From Philopedon plagiatum (Eukaryota; Arthropoda; Insecta; Coleoptera; Curculionidae), in assembly GCA_963971165.1 (NCBI GenBank), contig OZ020190.1, forward strand, positions 27,876,872 to 27,940,871: 64,000 nt of DNA, written 5' to 3'. The notes beneath the pieces are model-generated. The model was given only the letters and a program-made list of their open reading frames with translations, made no database searches and had not been told where the DNA came from. Positions 11,162-20,475 of the stretch are shown here, in pieces. The translations under genes and the position numbers were made by a program. Positions within the stretch are counted from its first letter, which is position 1, and every line of letters starts with the position of its first letter.

Positions 11162-12541
11162 ATAAAGTATTAAATAAAATGTCTATCATTATGTGAATCA
11201 TATAATAAACAAATTTGCAAACTCTGTACTTATTTATAACCAAAGATGAAAAAGAATTAACAAACAAAAACGTTATTAACTGTTTAAACATCGTTGCAAA
11301 TGACCTCACATATTGTGAAACAGTAAAAATGGAGATTTATCAAAAAATGAGTCAGGATTGAATCAGATTTCGGCTCAAAATTACAAGAGTACGTTCATGC
11401 TTGTCTAGTGGCGGAAACCCCAAAGGAAGAAGTATTAATATGAAACTAATCCAGAGGCATTTTTACTCGCCACAACAAAACGTTTATTTTTATCTTTTCT
11501 TTCGATCGGGCCTGTTAAAAACGCGTTATGGTGTTTTAATTATATCTAGTTGGCGCTAAAACACAAAGATACACCAAACAAATACAACACGCCAAAAGCT
11601 TTTAACGTCTACACACTATGGCCGACAAAAAACTTTATTCGACATCGAGTTTCTAAATGTAACGACACACATTTTAGTTTGTAGTTTTATCGCGTGACGA
11701 TAATATTTGCCTACATAAAAGCAATGTTCCTGTTTAAAAAGGGGAGCACAAAAACTTTTCACTCGCGCATATATGAAAATGATATCCCCAACCCTGCATG
11801 TGTCGTTGTGTTACCCTCTGTAATAAAGTTATTTCATTATAACAACTCTCGACATAGTTTTGAATACGCGTTCTGGGGTTTATTTTCGGATGTTACGGAA
11901 TGATATATAATGATTATGGGGGCACGTTAGACCGACATTTTCGGAAAATATTTCGATGTTTAAAATTAATTATGGCTGCCCCATATACTATAGGGACTTC
12001 GCATCCGTACCTAATAGAGACTCACTTTATTAGGTATGGACGCGAATTTTTATAGTTGTTTATAGAGTTAAGCGCCCCTATTACTATCTTGGGTTTTCTT
12101 TGTTACAGCTGAGTTATTTACTACATGAAAACCAGCGACTTTCTGCAGGTGTAGATAGTATTAAAATACTTGTTAGTGTTAAAGATATTTTTGAAAAACT
12201 AAATAAAGTAAAATTAAAGATAAGATGTGTGTGTAATAGATAAATTTAATCTCTGTCCAAAACCAGCACTTTCGATTTTGACGCCATTCATTGCGCTTTT
12301 CGGCACTTGATCACTTAAAAGTTTGCGCTATGACTTTATAAAGTCTGGCACCACTGTTCTAGGTTGAACCAGAGAGGGCGCAATTTACCTTAATTTTGAC
12401 ACGTGTTTACGCAGCCGCATCCTTCATTAGTAAACCTTTAAAGCTTCAAGCAGGTCTGCCAGATTGGAAGATTTTTTTTCGAAATTTTGGGGAAAAATCA
12501 CTTGTGGGGAAAAGTAAGAAAAAAATTGCCATATTACCAGT
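11162..12541. other. No gene; one imperfect hairpin
   Basis: Unique-looking AT-rich sequence. At about 11998-12052 an inverted repeat pairs TCCGTACCTAATA with TTATTAGGTATGGA (stem about 20 bp). The 69-codon frame at 11694-11903 has no recognisable feature. Confidence 0.4.
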
Positions 12542-14494
12542 TAAGGCTACCCACCGTGAGTGACGGTTCAGTGGTATTACATCGCGGGGAATTCGGCCGC
12601 AGCAGCAATTCAGTTTAGCTCTGCCGTCGTGTGTGGTTGTTGATTCTATTTTTCTATCGCATCGCTGTGAATTTGGTAGTTCGTAATATGCCGCAAGTGT
12701 GCAGTAACACGCGACTGTGTTAGAAGGATTATATGGGAATTTCCAAATTAAAATATAATGGGTCGCAAATAATATGTGTGGTTTATTTGCGAAGCTTATT
12801 GGCCTTTAAGAAATCTTTATGTATAAGGCACGGAAACAGTGCAACATATCAATTAAAAAAATTAGTCAACGTAATTATACATTTATATACAATTTCTTTT
12901 CGATTTACTTATTATGCTGTGTTCGTGAGTGTGCCGTTATTTATCTTAAATAAAGAACCATTTCGTCAGTTTTGCAAGAAATATAATCCTATGCCCAGTC
13001 GAAGTACGTTGCAAAGACATTTACCGGCTGTGCGCGAAAGTAATATTATATCCCAACTATACAATTCAAAACTGTGGTTCGCCTTAGATATCAGATTCTA
13101 AAAAACATTCTGTGGCCAACGTTATAGTACGTGCATTGGATCCGCTTGAACCGACATCTGCGTATTTATTAGCCAGTAAAAGATTAGAAATCTGTACTAG
13201 AGATGCAATAAAATTCAGCATCTCATATTAAATACATTACACAAAATTCAGCTTTCAACGAATCAAGTGTAACTACTTCTTAGTAATGGCACCGCAGTTG
13301 TGCTTTTAACAGGTCGTTCCCGCAAAGCTGTGTGTCCTCATTTACTACATATTACGTGTATACTACATGCCTTACATCTTACAGCAGAAATGATTCGCAA
13401 GTATTATCCGGATGTATATACATTAATCTCTAACACCAAAGCAGTTTTTCATAAACCCCCCGAACGCACTCGAGAATTACATAAACAATGTTCTGGTAAA
13501 GAATCAGCAGCCATTAGAGAAAGTGAGATCAAAATGCAGAAGTAGAAGCAGATTTAAAAACTATCCATAGTAATTACGCGGAATTAATCGATGCCATAAA
13601 CAAGTTACAAAATACTTCATTATCCTTTGGTGAATCCTTGCGAATAGTAGATGATGTGCAAAAAGTGCTACAGACTTTAATAACGAGACAGTTTTTTTTT
13701 ATCTTCTTACAACCCACAAAGGCAGCAAGCCTAAGTACTAAGGTAGCGTGGGTTGTATATCATGCAACCGACTCACACAACCAGTGCTGGAAACATCCCT
13801 AAGGATTTCATTAGCCCTTTAAGAGTGTGTGGGGTGGTACCTCCTCGATCGAGGAAGAATTCCTCTACCACCTTCCTTCATTCGACACGCATCCACCATG
13901 CACACGCCTCATTCATACTGATAATCACAACCACCCAGACCAGTACTTTTATGGTATTTGTGTTAGAGAAAAATTTTACAGTGTAATAAGAAAAAATCCA
14001 GATTTTGCCAGACTATCAGCGGGTTGCACAAAACTTTTAATCAAGTAGTAAATTTAACTGACGTTTAGAATCATATCTGGCAATGACGTTAGCATAAGTG
14101 CTGTCACATTACAAGTGTCTTATTAGTTTAATTCATGATTAAATTGTTTGTGCAACCCGACGTAAGACATATTTATAGTAACAGTGCTGATACGGATCAA
14201 TTAAATAAGTTCAGAGACCATTTCAACTATGCAAATATAACATCTGTAGATGTCGAACGGTCGTTTTCTTTATATAAAAACATTTTTTCGCCACATCGGA
14301 CATCGCTTACGGAAGCGACTTTAGAGGCATGCTGCAAATGTTTAACTGCTTAGTCGAGCCATTCCGGATTTTTAATGCTAACTGGGTAAGTATTACATAT
14401 TATATAAAGTATTATTACCAATTTATCACTTATACAAAGTTGTTTATATACGCCGCGGCGCTGCCACTGTGTGGCATTTAAGTGGGCAGCCTTA
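12542..14494 (+). mobile_element. Decayed hAT transposon with broken transposase
   Basis: Terminal inverted repeats TAAGGCTACCCAC and (on the right) GTGGGCAGCCTTA match at 12 of 13 positions. Across several frames the plus strand keeps hAT/CGGBP1-like landmarks in order: VPLFILNKEPFRQF and PMPSRSTLQRHLPAV (about 12920-13030), SVANVIVRALDP (13110), HLLHITCILHALHLTAEMI then YPDVYTLISNTKAVF (13340-13460), VLEKN (13965), and the C-terminal dimerisation segment NITSVDVERSFSLYKNIFSP (about 14240-14295). Stops, frameshifts and a SINE insertion kill it. The flanking 8-mers do not match, so the target duplication has decayed or a terminus is misplaced. Confidence 0.85.
13690..13950 (-). mobile_element. 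SINE-related insertion in the hAT element
   Basis: This block interrupts the hAT transposase. Its right part (TTCATACTGATAATCACAA) matches the body of the SINE at 10.0-10.3 kb (CTCATACTGACGATCACAA). No tRNA head is evident, so it is 5' truncated or a diverged subfamily. Boundaries are approximate. Confidence 0.5.
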
Positions 14495-14533
14495 GGTAGA
14501 AACATATGAGTGATGATATAAAAAGTAACTTAC

Positions 14534-14638
14534 CGCATTTGAGTGTGTTTGGTCAGTCTTCAACTCTTTGTGATTTGAATACTGGACGTATACAGCCCTA
14601 CCACGAAGCTGGGCAACACAACCTCCAAAATATGATAC
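14534..14638 (-). CDS. heph: heph/PTB exon, second half of RRM1
   Basis: A 105-bp exon, 35 codons, too short to appear in a 60-codon ORF search. Acceptor TATTTTCCAG, donor GTAAGT, phase 0. It reads VSYFGGCVAQ then LRGRAVYVQYSNHKELKTDQ and ends THSNA. The stretch LRGRAVYVQ(F/Y)SNHKELKTD is a hallmark of PTB RRM1 (strand 4 and its extension), and the initial V completes the ATSM|V junction with the exon at 15952-16140. The intron between the two is 1,313 bp and holds a mariner fragment. On the other side the terminal repeat of a decayed hAT element ends only 39 bp from the donor. The next expected exon (linker and RRM2, with a motif like VLRVIVE) was not found in 1-14533 and is presumably outside the window. 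Confidence 0.95.
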
Positions 14639-15146
14639 CTGGAAAATATAATAATAATTGCTAAAACATTGTCTATGAATTTTTGTGACAAGTAGCGTAG
14701 AGGTTTAGATATTAAATTCCTATCAGTACAATCGACGTCCAAGTTACCTTAATGATAATAATTAATAATTCCTTGATTTCAGAAATACTCACATTTCAAT
14801 AAGTCAATAATTTAAGCTTAAATTCGAATCATTCTGTCACTAATAACCTTCTTATAACAGTAACGACAAGAACGACAGTGCCTTAAGCAAGCTCGTTAGA
14901 GACGTCCCTAATTTCCTTTTTTACGACTATGACGAAAGCCTCTCAAAACACAAATTCTTTTCCCAGTTGAGTTAATTTAGCGGAATTTGTTACTTTCGCT
15001 TTACAATTTTTAAATCTTCTGTACGCATCAACAGCCCAAAAATTTTAAACAGACTAAAATAAAAGCAAAAAAGTATCCCAACAATATGTATTTCCTTTAA
15101 CAAATTTAGAAATAATACATTAATGTATATGTATATTAAATTAATT
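14639..15146 (-). other. heph intron, 5' part nearest the acceptor
   Basis: AT-rich intron sequence between the two RRM1 exons. Nothing recognised beyond the splice acceptor at 14639-14650. Confidence 0.6.
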
Positions 15147-15647
15147 TGTATTGTACTATTCGGCGTTTAAGCCAGCAAGTAAATGTATTGTACGGAATCT
15201 GCACTACAATCCTTAAATGTAACCTGCATATGCACGCTTATCGTCTAAACTCAGTCCAAGAATTGTTACCAAACCACATGCCGCAGCGAATACAATTTTC
15301 AGAGTGGTGTATGTAAATTCTCAACAAATGAGAATGTGGAGTACTGAAAATCTACATTTCTTTATAGGGAAGCCTTTGCATTCACCGAAAGATGTCGCGT
15401 GAGGGCGAAAATAAGATTAATTGTACCGATTTTATAATTCTTAGGTTCTTTGTTGTATATGCTTTTTTAATTCTGCATTATGCAACGATAATGACAATAA
15501 TGTAATTTTCTTAAAAATAAAAATTTCAGAACTTCACAGTTCTATTTTTCATTTACCTATATCTTTTACCTATGTTACCTTTCAAGAGTAATAATTCAAG
15601 ACATGCGTGATTAATTCCACGATATATTTTGAGGACTTTTTTTGATC
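15147..15647 (+). mobile_element. Internally deleted mariner copy (same family as 32.5 kb)
   Basis: 15175-15420 matches, in plus orientation, the transposase of the element at 32490-33770 (YVNSQQMRMWS and FFIGKPLHSPKD). It then jumps to the 3' non-coding part and the terminal repeat 15527-15647, which ends ACTTTTTTTGATCT. The segment with the catalytic QQDGAP block is missing. It sits in the 1.3-kb heph intron. Confidence 0.8.
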
Positions 15648-15857
15648 TCACGTTATATTTTTGATGTAATTATTAGGGTCAGCTTATATTTAGTAGCGTT
15701 TTTATTAAAACAAAAGTTTACATGTATTTATTACAATAGACTTAATAAGTTGTATACTGCTAGAGATTGGTTACTAAGACGGTATGGGTAGCTGAGGGTA
15801 TAAGGAGGTGAGTCGTAAAATTTAAAACATATTAGAACTTTTTTTAAACGTTCCCTT

Positions 15858-15925
15858 CGATGCGTGGTTTTGTTTAAATCGAATTTACTTCACATCAAGT
15901 ATTGCTGAAGGTGGCTAGTTTTGAA
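15858..15925 (+). repeat. Repeat E fragment beside a heph splice donor
   Basis: Matches 9398-9470 (GTTTAAATCGAATTTACTTC; GGTGGCTAGTTTTGAA). Ends about 26 nt from the donor of the exon at 15952. Confidence 0.7.
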
Positions 15926-15951
15926 ATGAAAATGGCTGACGAGTTACTTAC

Positions 15952-16140
15952 CATACTCGTGGCGGCGGCCTCATCTCCCATTTCCAAAAAAGCTTGGTTT
16001 TTGCCTTTGAGCACTAACACATTGGTGACTCTCCCAAAGGGCATACCTAGGTGAATGATTTCGGCCTCGCTTACGTCCGAGGGGATATTTCGGATGTGAA
16101 TCACCCGAGAGGGTTTACCTACGTTTTGTTCCAGTTTTAC
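15952..16140 (-). CDS. heph: heph/PTB exon, first half of RRM1
   Basis: A 189-bp exon, 63 codons, phase 0 at both ends. The acceptor is TTTATTTCAG and the donor GTAAGT. The product binds CU-rich RNA and regulates splicing in the nucleus. RRM1 begins at about residue 11 of the exon (PSRVIHIRNIP); the RNP2 strand is VIHIRN at residues 13-18. An acidic helix follows (SDVSEAEIIHLGMPFG), then VTNVLVLKGKNQAFLEM, whose NQAFLEM is the RNP1-like strand typical of PTB. The exon ends ATSM, and the family continues with V plus the strand-4 segment, which is exactly what the next exon supplies. A Penelope-type palindrome sits about 40 nt upstream of the acceptor, and a repeat-E fragment about 26 nt past the donor. 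The neuronal/ROD1-type paralogues of vertebrates are not expected in insects, so heph is the likeliest name. Confidence 0.97.
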
Positions 16141-16179
16141 CTGAAATAAAACAAACAATCAAATACTGAAAATCTAAAA

Positions 16180-16194
16180 ATATATGAGAATAAA
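16180..16194. repeat. 15-bp target duplication, left copy
   Basis: ATATATGAGAATAAA, repeated exactly at 17246-17260, flanks the Penelope-type palindrome. Confidence 0.8.
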
Positions 16195-16288
16195 AAAATA
16201 TATAAAGGTACAACACTTAGAGAGTTCATTTGTTCATTTGGCCTCTAACATAAATTTAGCAATCTTTGCAAACGCGGCTGGTTTTTCT

Positions 16289-16333
16289 CTCCGGACACGT
16301 GTTTCGGCTACCTCATAGCCATCATCAGCGGAG
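16289..16333 (-). ncRNA. Hammerhead ribozyme motif, left arm
   Basis: Minus-strand RNA: CTCCG, core CTGATGA, an extra T, stem II GGCTA-TGAGG-TAGCC, core GAAA, stem III ACAC/GTGT with no loop, cleavage triplet GTC, then CGGAG closing stem I. All core bases are present. The unpaired T before stem II and the minimal stem III may slow cleavage or favour action as a dimer. Confidence 0.75.
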
Positions 16334-17065
16334 CTGTATAACCAGAAAGAAATGAAAAGCCCTCATAGTTGAGACAGTTAAGACCGTCTTAGAACTATGG
16401 ATTCCAAGTTGTGATGGAATGCAGTTTGCAAAGATTTAATGCTATTTGACTGTGAAATACCGCAGTGTGCTGGTATTTGTTAGTGTGTCACGCCATCTGT
16501 GTTTTTAGGCCGCAAGTTGAAAGCCATTCTTTAATGCAAGCGCTCTCGCGTTGATTAAGGATGGTTCACCCTTCAAGTGTTACACGTTAGGTGTCATCCG
16601 GTGATGGCACATCTTAGGTGCTATTATAATCACCGGTTTGTCCATTGTGTAGACCCTTTTTTCGACTTAACGAAGCTCTGACAAAAATGAGCAGTATCAA
16701 ATATAGAAAAGATTTTTTTCCTCGGTATAGTCACCGAAACGACACAATATAGAAAAATATATAAAGGTACAATAATAGCACCTAAGATGTGTCATCACCG
16801 GATGACACCTAACGTGTAACACTTGAAGGGTGAACCATCCTTAATCAACGCGAGAGCGCTTGCATTAAAGAATGGCTTTCAACTTGCGGCCTAAAAACAC
16901 AGATGGCGTGACACACTAACAAATACCAGCACACTGCGGTATTTCACAGTCAAATAGCATTAAATCTTTGCAAACTGCATTCCATCACAACTTGGAATCC
17001 ATAGTTCTAAGACGGTCTTAACTGTCTCAACTATGAGGGCTTTTCATTTCTTTCTGGTTATACAG

Positions 17066-17110
17066 CTCCGCTGATGATGGCTATGAGGTAGCCGAAACAC
17101 GTGTCCGGAG
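17066..17110 (+). ncRNA. Hammerhead ribozyme motif, right arm
   Basis: Exact inverted duplicate of 16289-16333, so transcription of either strand of the palindrome yields one intact motif and one antisense copy. Confidence 0.75.
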
Positions 17111-17245
17111 AGAAAAACCAGCCGCGTTTGCAAAGATTGCTAAATTTATGTTAGAGGCCAAATGAACTCTCTAAGTGTTGTAGCTTTATATATTTTTCTA
17201 TATTATGTCGTTTCGGTGACTATACCGAGGAAAAAAATCTTTTCT

Positions 17246-18463
17246 ATATATGAGAATAAATATTGATCAATGGACCTTTGCCGTAACGATATTAACATTC
17301 AGTGTGGACAACAGTTTCAATCCATTTCTTGGTCTATTTTTAAATTTATACATATTTACTTAAACGGCGACATATTTTATTTCTTTTTTTAAATATTAAA
17401 TAAAAAATGACAATGTTTTTCAAGTAAGTTAAGTTTTAATTATTGTGTTGCCTTGTTCACTGACGTTCCGTCAAAATTTTGACTTTTTTAACTTTTAAAT
17501 TATATGGAAATATGATTGTATTTTTGCGTCGAATTTTGTGCATTTCTATGGTTACAAGTAATTGCTTTAGAAGTGCATATTATGGATAAATTAATTATAT
17601 TTCAATGGTTTTGCATATGGGAATGAGTTATGTTAATTTTGTGGTACACAGAATAAACTGCTGTGCTATTTTCTATAATAGTACTGTTTTTGACCATTGT
17701 CACATTAGTTATATTAAAGTTAATGTTAAAATGAGGTACCACACGGCATAGGGTTGCATTTAAAATTTTTAACCTCAACTCACTTGCGTCATCCCTCAAG
17801 GGGGTTGAAAGTTATATTACATAAAAAAGTAGATTTACTAACCAATAAGATATACCTAAAATTTGATGTTTCTAACTTTACTAATAGCAAAAATATTTGC
17901 CCGTACTAAGACTTTTCGAACACCCTGTTTACTACGTACGTAAGACTACGAAATTTAGTTTCAACGCAATACAATAGAGAATCAACCTGGTTCTCCTTTT
18001 GTGTCAATGGACGAAAGTTTTGCTTTGCAAACATTAACAACACGACCTAAATAAAGGCTTACACACAGTACATCATCGCAACAGCAACATTGCTATCAGG
18101 GATGAGTTAAGCACCGATTCAACAGCAAAACAATGACGTTTTGCGGTCGTTCGCAACCGCATTGGATTAGATAATGCCGGCTAATTCCGGGTTTACCGAA
18201 AGCGGGGTGTTTTGCGGCCCCCTTTTCCACATCCATGCGGGGCATAATGACTATTTGAAAGCTTGCTCGTGCTGCACAATCCCAATATTGACCTTGTGGA
18301 TTGCAAACAGAAATTTTATTTAGAACGTTTTTCTTGATTAAACTTGAGAACTTTACAAATAGGATTACTATAACAAGTTGTGGGTAATATCATTCTCTAC
18401 AGTGCACAGTGTTTAAAATTTTCAGTTTAAATTGACCGATTTTCTTAGTTAAAGTAAATACTA
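17246..18463. other. heph intron; repeat G and unique GC-richer block
   Basis: 17246-17260 is the right target duplication. 17725-17930 is repeat G, matching 55445-55615 (GGTACCACACGGCATAGGGT; TTTGCCCGTACTAAGACTTTT) and ending in ACACCCTGT, the outer end of a mariner-like family. 18020-18290 is unique and GC-richer with no recognised content. Confidence 0.6.
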
Positions 18464-18826
18464 ACGTTCAGATTCACTAAAAAGGTTTAAGATTTAGTAC
18501 TGATTTAAATTAAGATCTCCTAGTTGATCAGTTAGGTTTTGGCAGATTTTTGTCATGTCATTGTTAATAAGTCGTCATTAAAAAGTTATGAGTTATTTTA
18601 ATATTTCAGCGATTTGCTTCGTTTCCAAGTGATTTTTGTCTTGGAACGTGTTGTTAGAATAACTTTAGTTCTATTATTGTGAAAAGTACGTCCTAAAATT
18701 GTTACTTTCTTCATAAATTTGCGAAAAATCTCGAAAACAAATTCATAGTATAAAACTATAAAAAAAAGTTGTCTTATTAAACTTTTGGTTATCAAATTAG
18801 ACCGAACTAGCGTTGGAGAATCTGGC
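18464..18826 (-). mobile_element. Repeat A, copy 3
   Basis: Full-length inverted copy, ACGTTCAGATTCACTAAAAAGG to GAGAATCTGGC. A further weak A-like block follows to about 19070. Confidence 0.8.
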
Positions 18827-19092
18827 CTTAAACATTTATCCATGTATCCATTCATTAAGCTTAAGACAGTTGTAAATTTAATTCTAGTTAAATAGGTCGT
18901 TTTCGATAGCATATTATTCTGAACTTTGATTGTCTATAAATTTGAGAAAAAAAAAACTCAAAAATAAATGTATGGTACCAAACCCAACCAAAAGTTGTAG
19001 TATTTTTACACTTGACAATTTGTACCCTTAATTGTCAAATTGGACCGATTTTAGAGATAAAGCTCGACAGTGAATCTGCTATAGTTGATTAG

Positions 19093-20475
19093 ACAATAAG
19101 GAATATGCACATTAGGGTGTCCGTTATTTACCAAGTTGATTTTTTTTCTTGCGACGCCCCCTAAATTTTTAGTTTATCGTCTAAAAAAAATGTCACACCA
19201 AAATAAGCCCTTAATATTCAGAATAAACCGTGCTCTAAAGATGATACTTTTCCCATTTAAATTACATGGGATTTTGCCACTTTTTGCAATTAATTTTTTT
19301 TCTGGGACAAGATGACTTATAGCATACATATTCTTATAGGAAATTGAACGCTCTACAAAAAAGGTCTCTTATAATTTTTCGATTAATTCACTCCTTCAAA
19401 AGTTATTCAAGGTACTAAATGCGACTTAGCGCGCTTGCGTGAATAGAAAATTCGTGTGTTGGCGGGAATGCTTGTAGTGTAATTTTGAGTCACTTACTGT
19501 ATTGAAGGGAAATTTCATGAAAGTATACAAAAATTTATGAAATTCAATAAAAATTAGTTGACTGCGTGTTATAAATGAATAGTCTCAAAAATGATCCAAA
19601 CTAGAACCAGCTACCTGTTATGCGGTATATTATTTTCCATGTTTAAAATTTTTTTTACCCTAATACCACCAGAATTATCTATTTTTAGAAATAAACTAAT
19701 AACTTTTATCGAAATAATAATCACTTTGCCGTAAAAGTGAAAAAATCTGAAAATTTACATAGAGTTCCAATTTCACCTTGAATAACTTTTGAAGGAGTGA
19801 ATTAATCGAAAAATTATAAGAGACCTTTTTTGTAGAGCGTTCAATTTCCTATAAGAATATGTATGTCTCATTGCTATAAATCATCTTGTCCGAGAAAAAA
19901 GAAATTAATTGTAAAAAGTGGCAAAATCCCATGTAATTTAAATGGCAAATGTATCGTCTTTAGGGCAAGGTTTATTATGAATATTAAGGGCTTATTTTGG
20001 TCTGACATTTTTTTTTAGACGATAAACTAAAAATTTAGGGGGCGAAAAAAAAATCAACTTGGTCAATAACGGACACCCTAATGCACATATCGTCTGTATT
20101 GCATAACTCGTTTAGGGCCAATGACGTTATTACAAACCCAAAAAAATTATTTTGAAGAAAATTACTAGGATAATTAAAGCCACAAGAAATGTTTACTTTT
20201 CGGTTTAATTTATTACAATTTGTGTCAATATACATGTTAACATAAAGCTGAACCTAAAGTCGAACAGCTTTGTTTTCCTCGGAAACAGTTAGAGGGGGAG
20301 CAATCGATTTTTTTGGGTTGATAGAGAAATTAATAGTGCAACTGGCTTGGGTAATAAATTCAGTTGGAGAGGCTGTTTCGTTTCGGAGCTATTAAACGTC
20401 AAAGTCGAAATACAGGCAGCAAAAGTGAATTAAATCGATGTAAAGCTTCGGAGGTTGTAGAGAACCCGAAGCTAT
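19093..20475 (+). mobile_element. Repeat B, copy 2, split by a hAT foldback
   Basis: The B terminal repeat ACAATAAGGAATATGCACAT is interrupted at 19113 and resumes after 20080 (GCATAACTCGTTTAGG, then AAACCCAAAAAAATTATTTT and TTTACTTTTCGG). It is truncated near 20475 relative to other copies. Confidence 0.8.
19113..20080. mobile_element. Non-autonomous hAT foldback element with 8-bp TSD
   Basis: 968 bp, starting TAGGGTGTCCGTTATT and ending with its complement AACGGACACCCTA. Flanked on both sides by the exact 8-mer ATGCACAT (19105-19112 and 20081-20088). Arms of about 299 bp (19113-19411 and 19782-20080) are nearly perfect inverted repeats around a roughly 370-bp unique centre. An 8-bp target duplication and TAGGGTG ends are diagnostic of the hAT superfamily. 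No transposase. Confidence 0.9.

Larger units (their letters stand above)
16195..17245. mobile_element. Palindromic Penelope-type element with two ribozyme motifs
   Basis: A 1,051-bp element bounded by an exact 15-bp direct repeat. About 430 bp of the left arm (from about 16200 to 16632) is inverted at about 16771-17190. The unit's start sequence (AGAAAAGATTTTTTTCCTCG...) also occurs in the middle (about 16699-16768) in plus orientation and at the far right inverted. No RT is encoded. The arms carry CTGATGA...GAAA...GTC hammerhead motifs on opposite strands. Penelope-like elements are known for long terminal repeats in direct or inverted arrangement, hammerhead ribozymes in those repeats, and variable target duplications, which together suggest this class. 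It ends about 40 nt upstream of the acceptor of the heph exon at 15952-16140. Confidence 0.75.
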
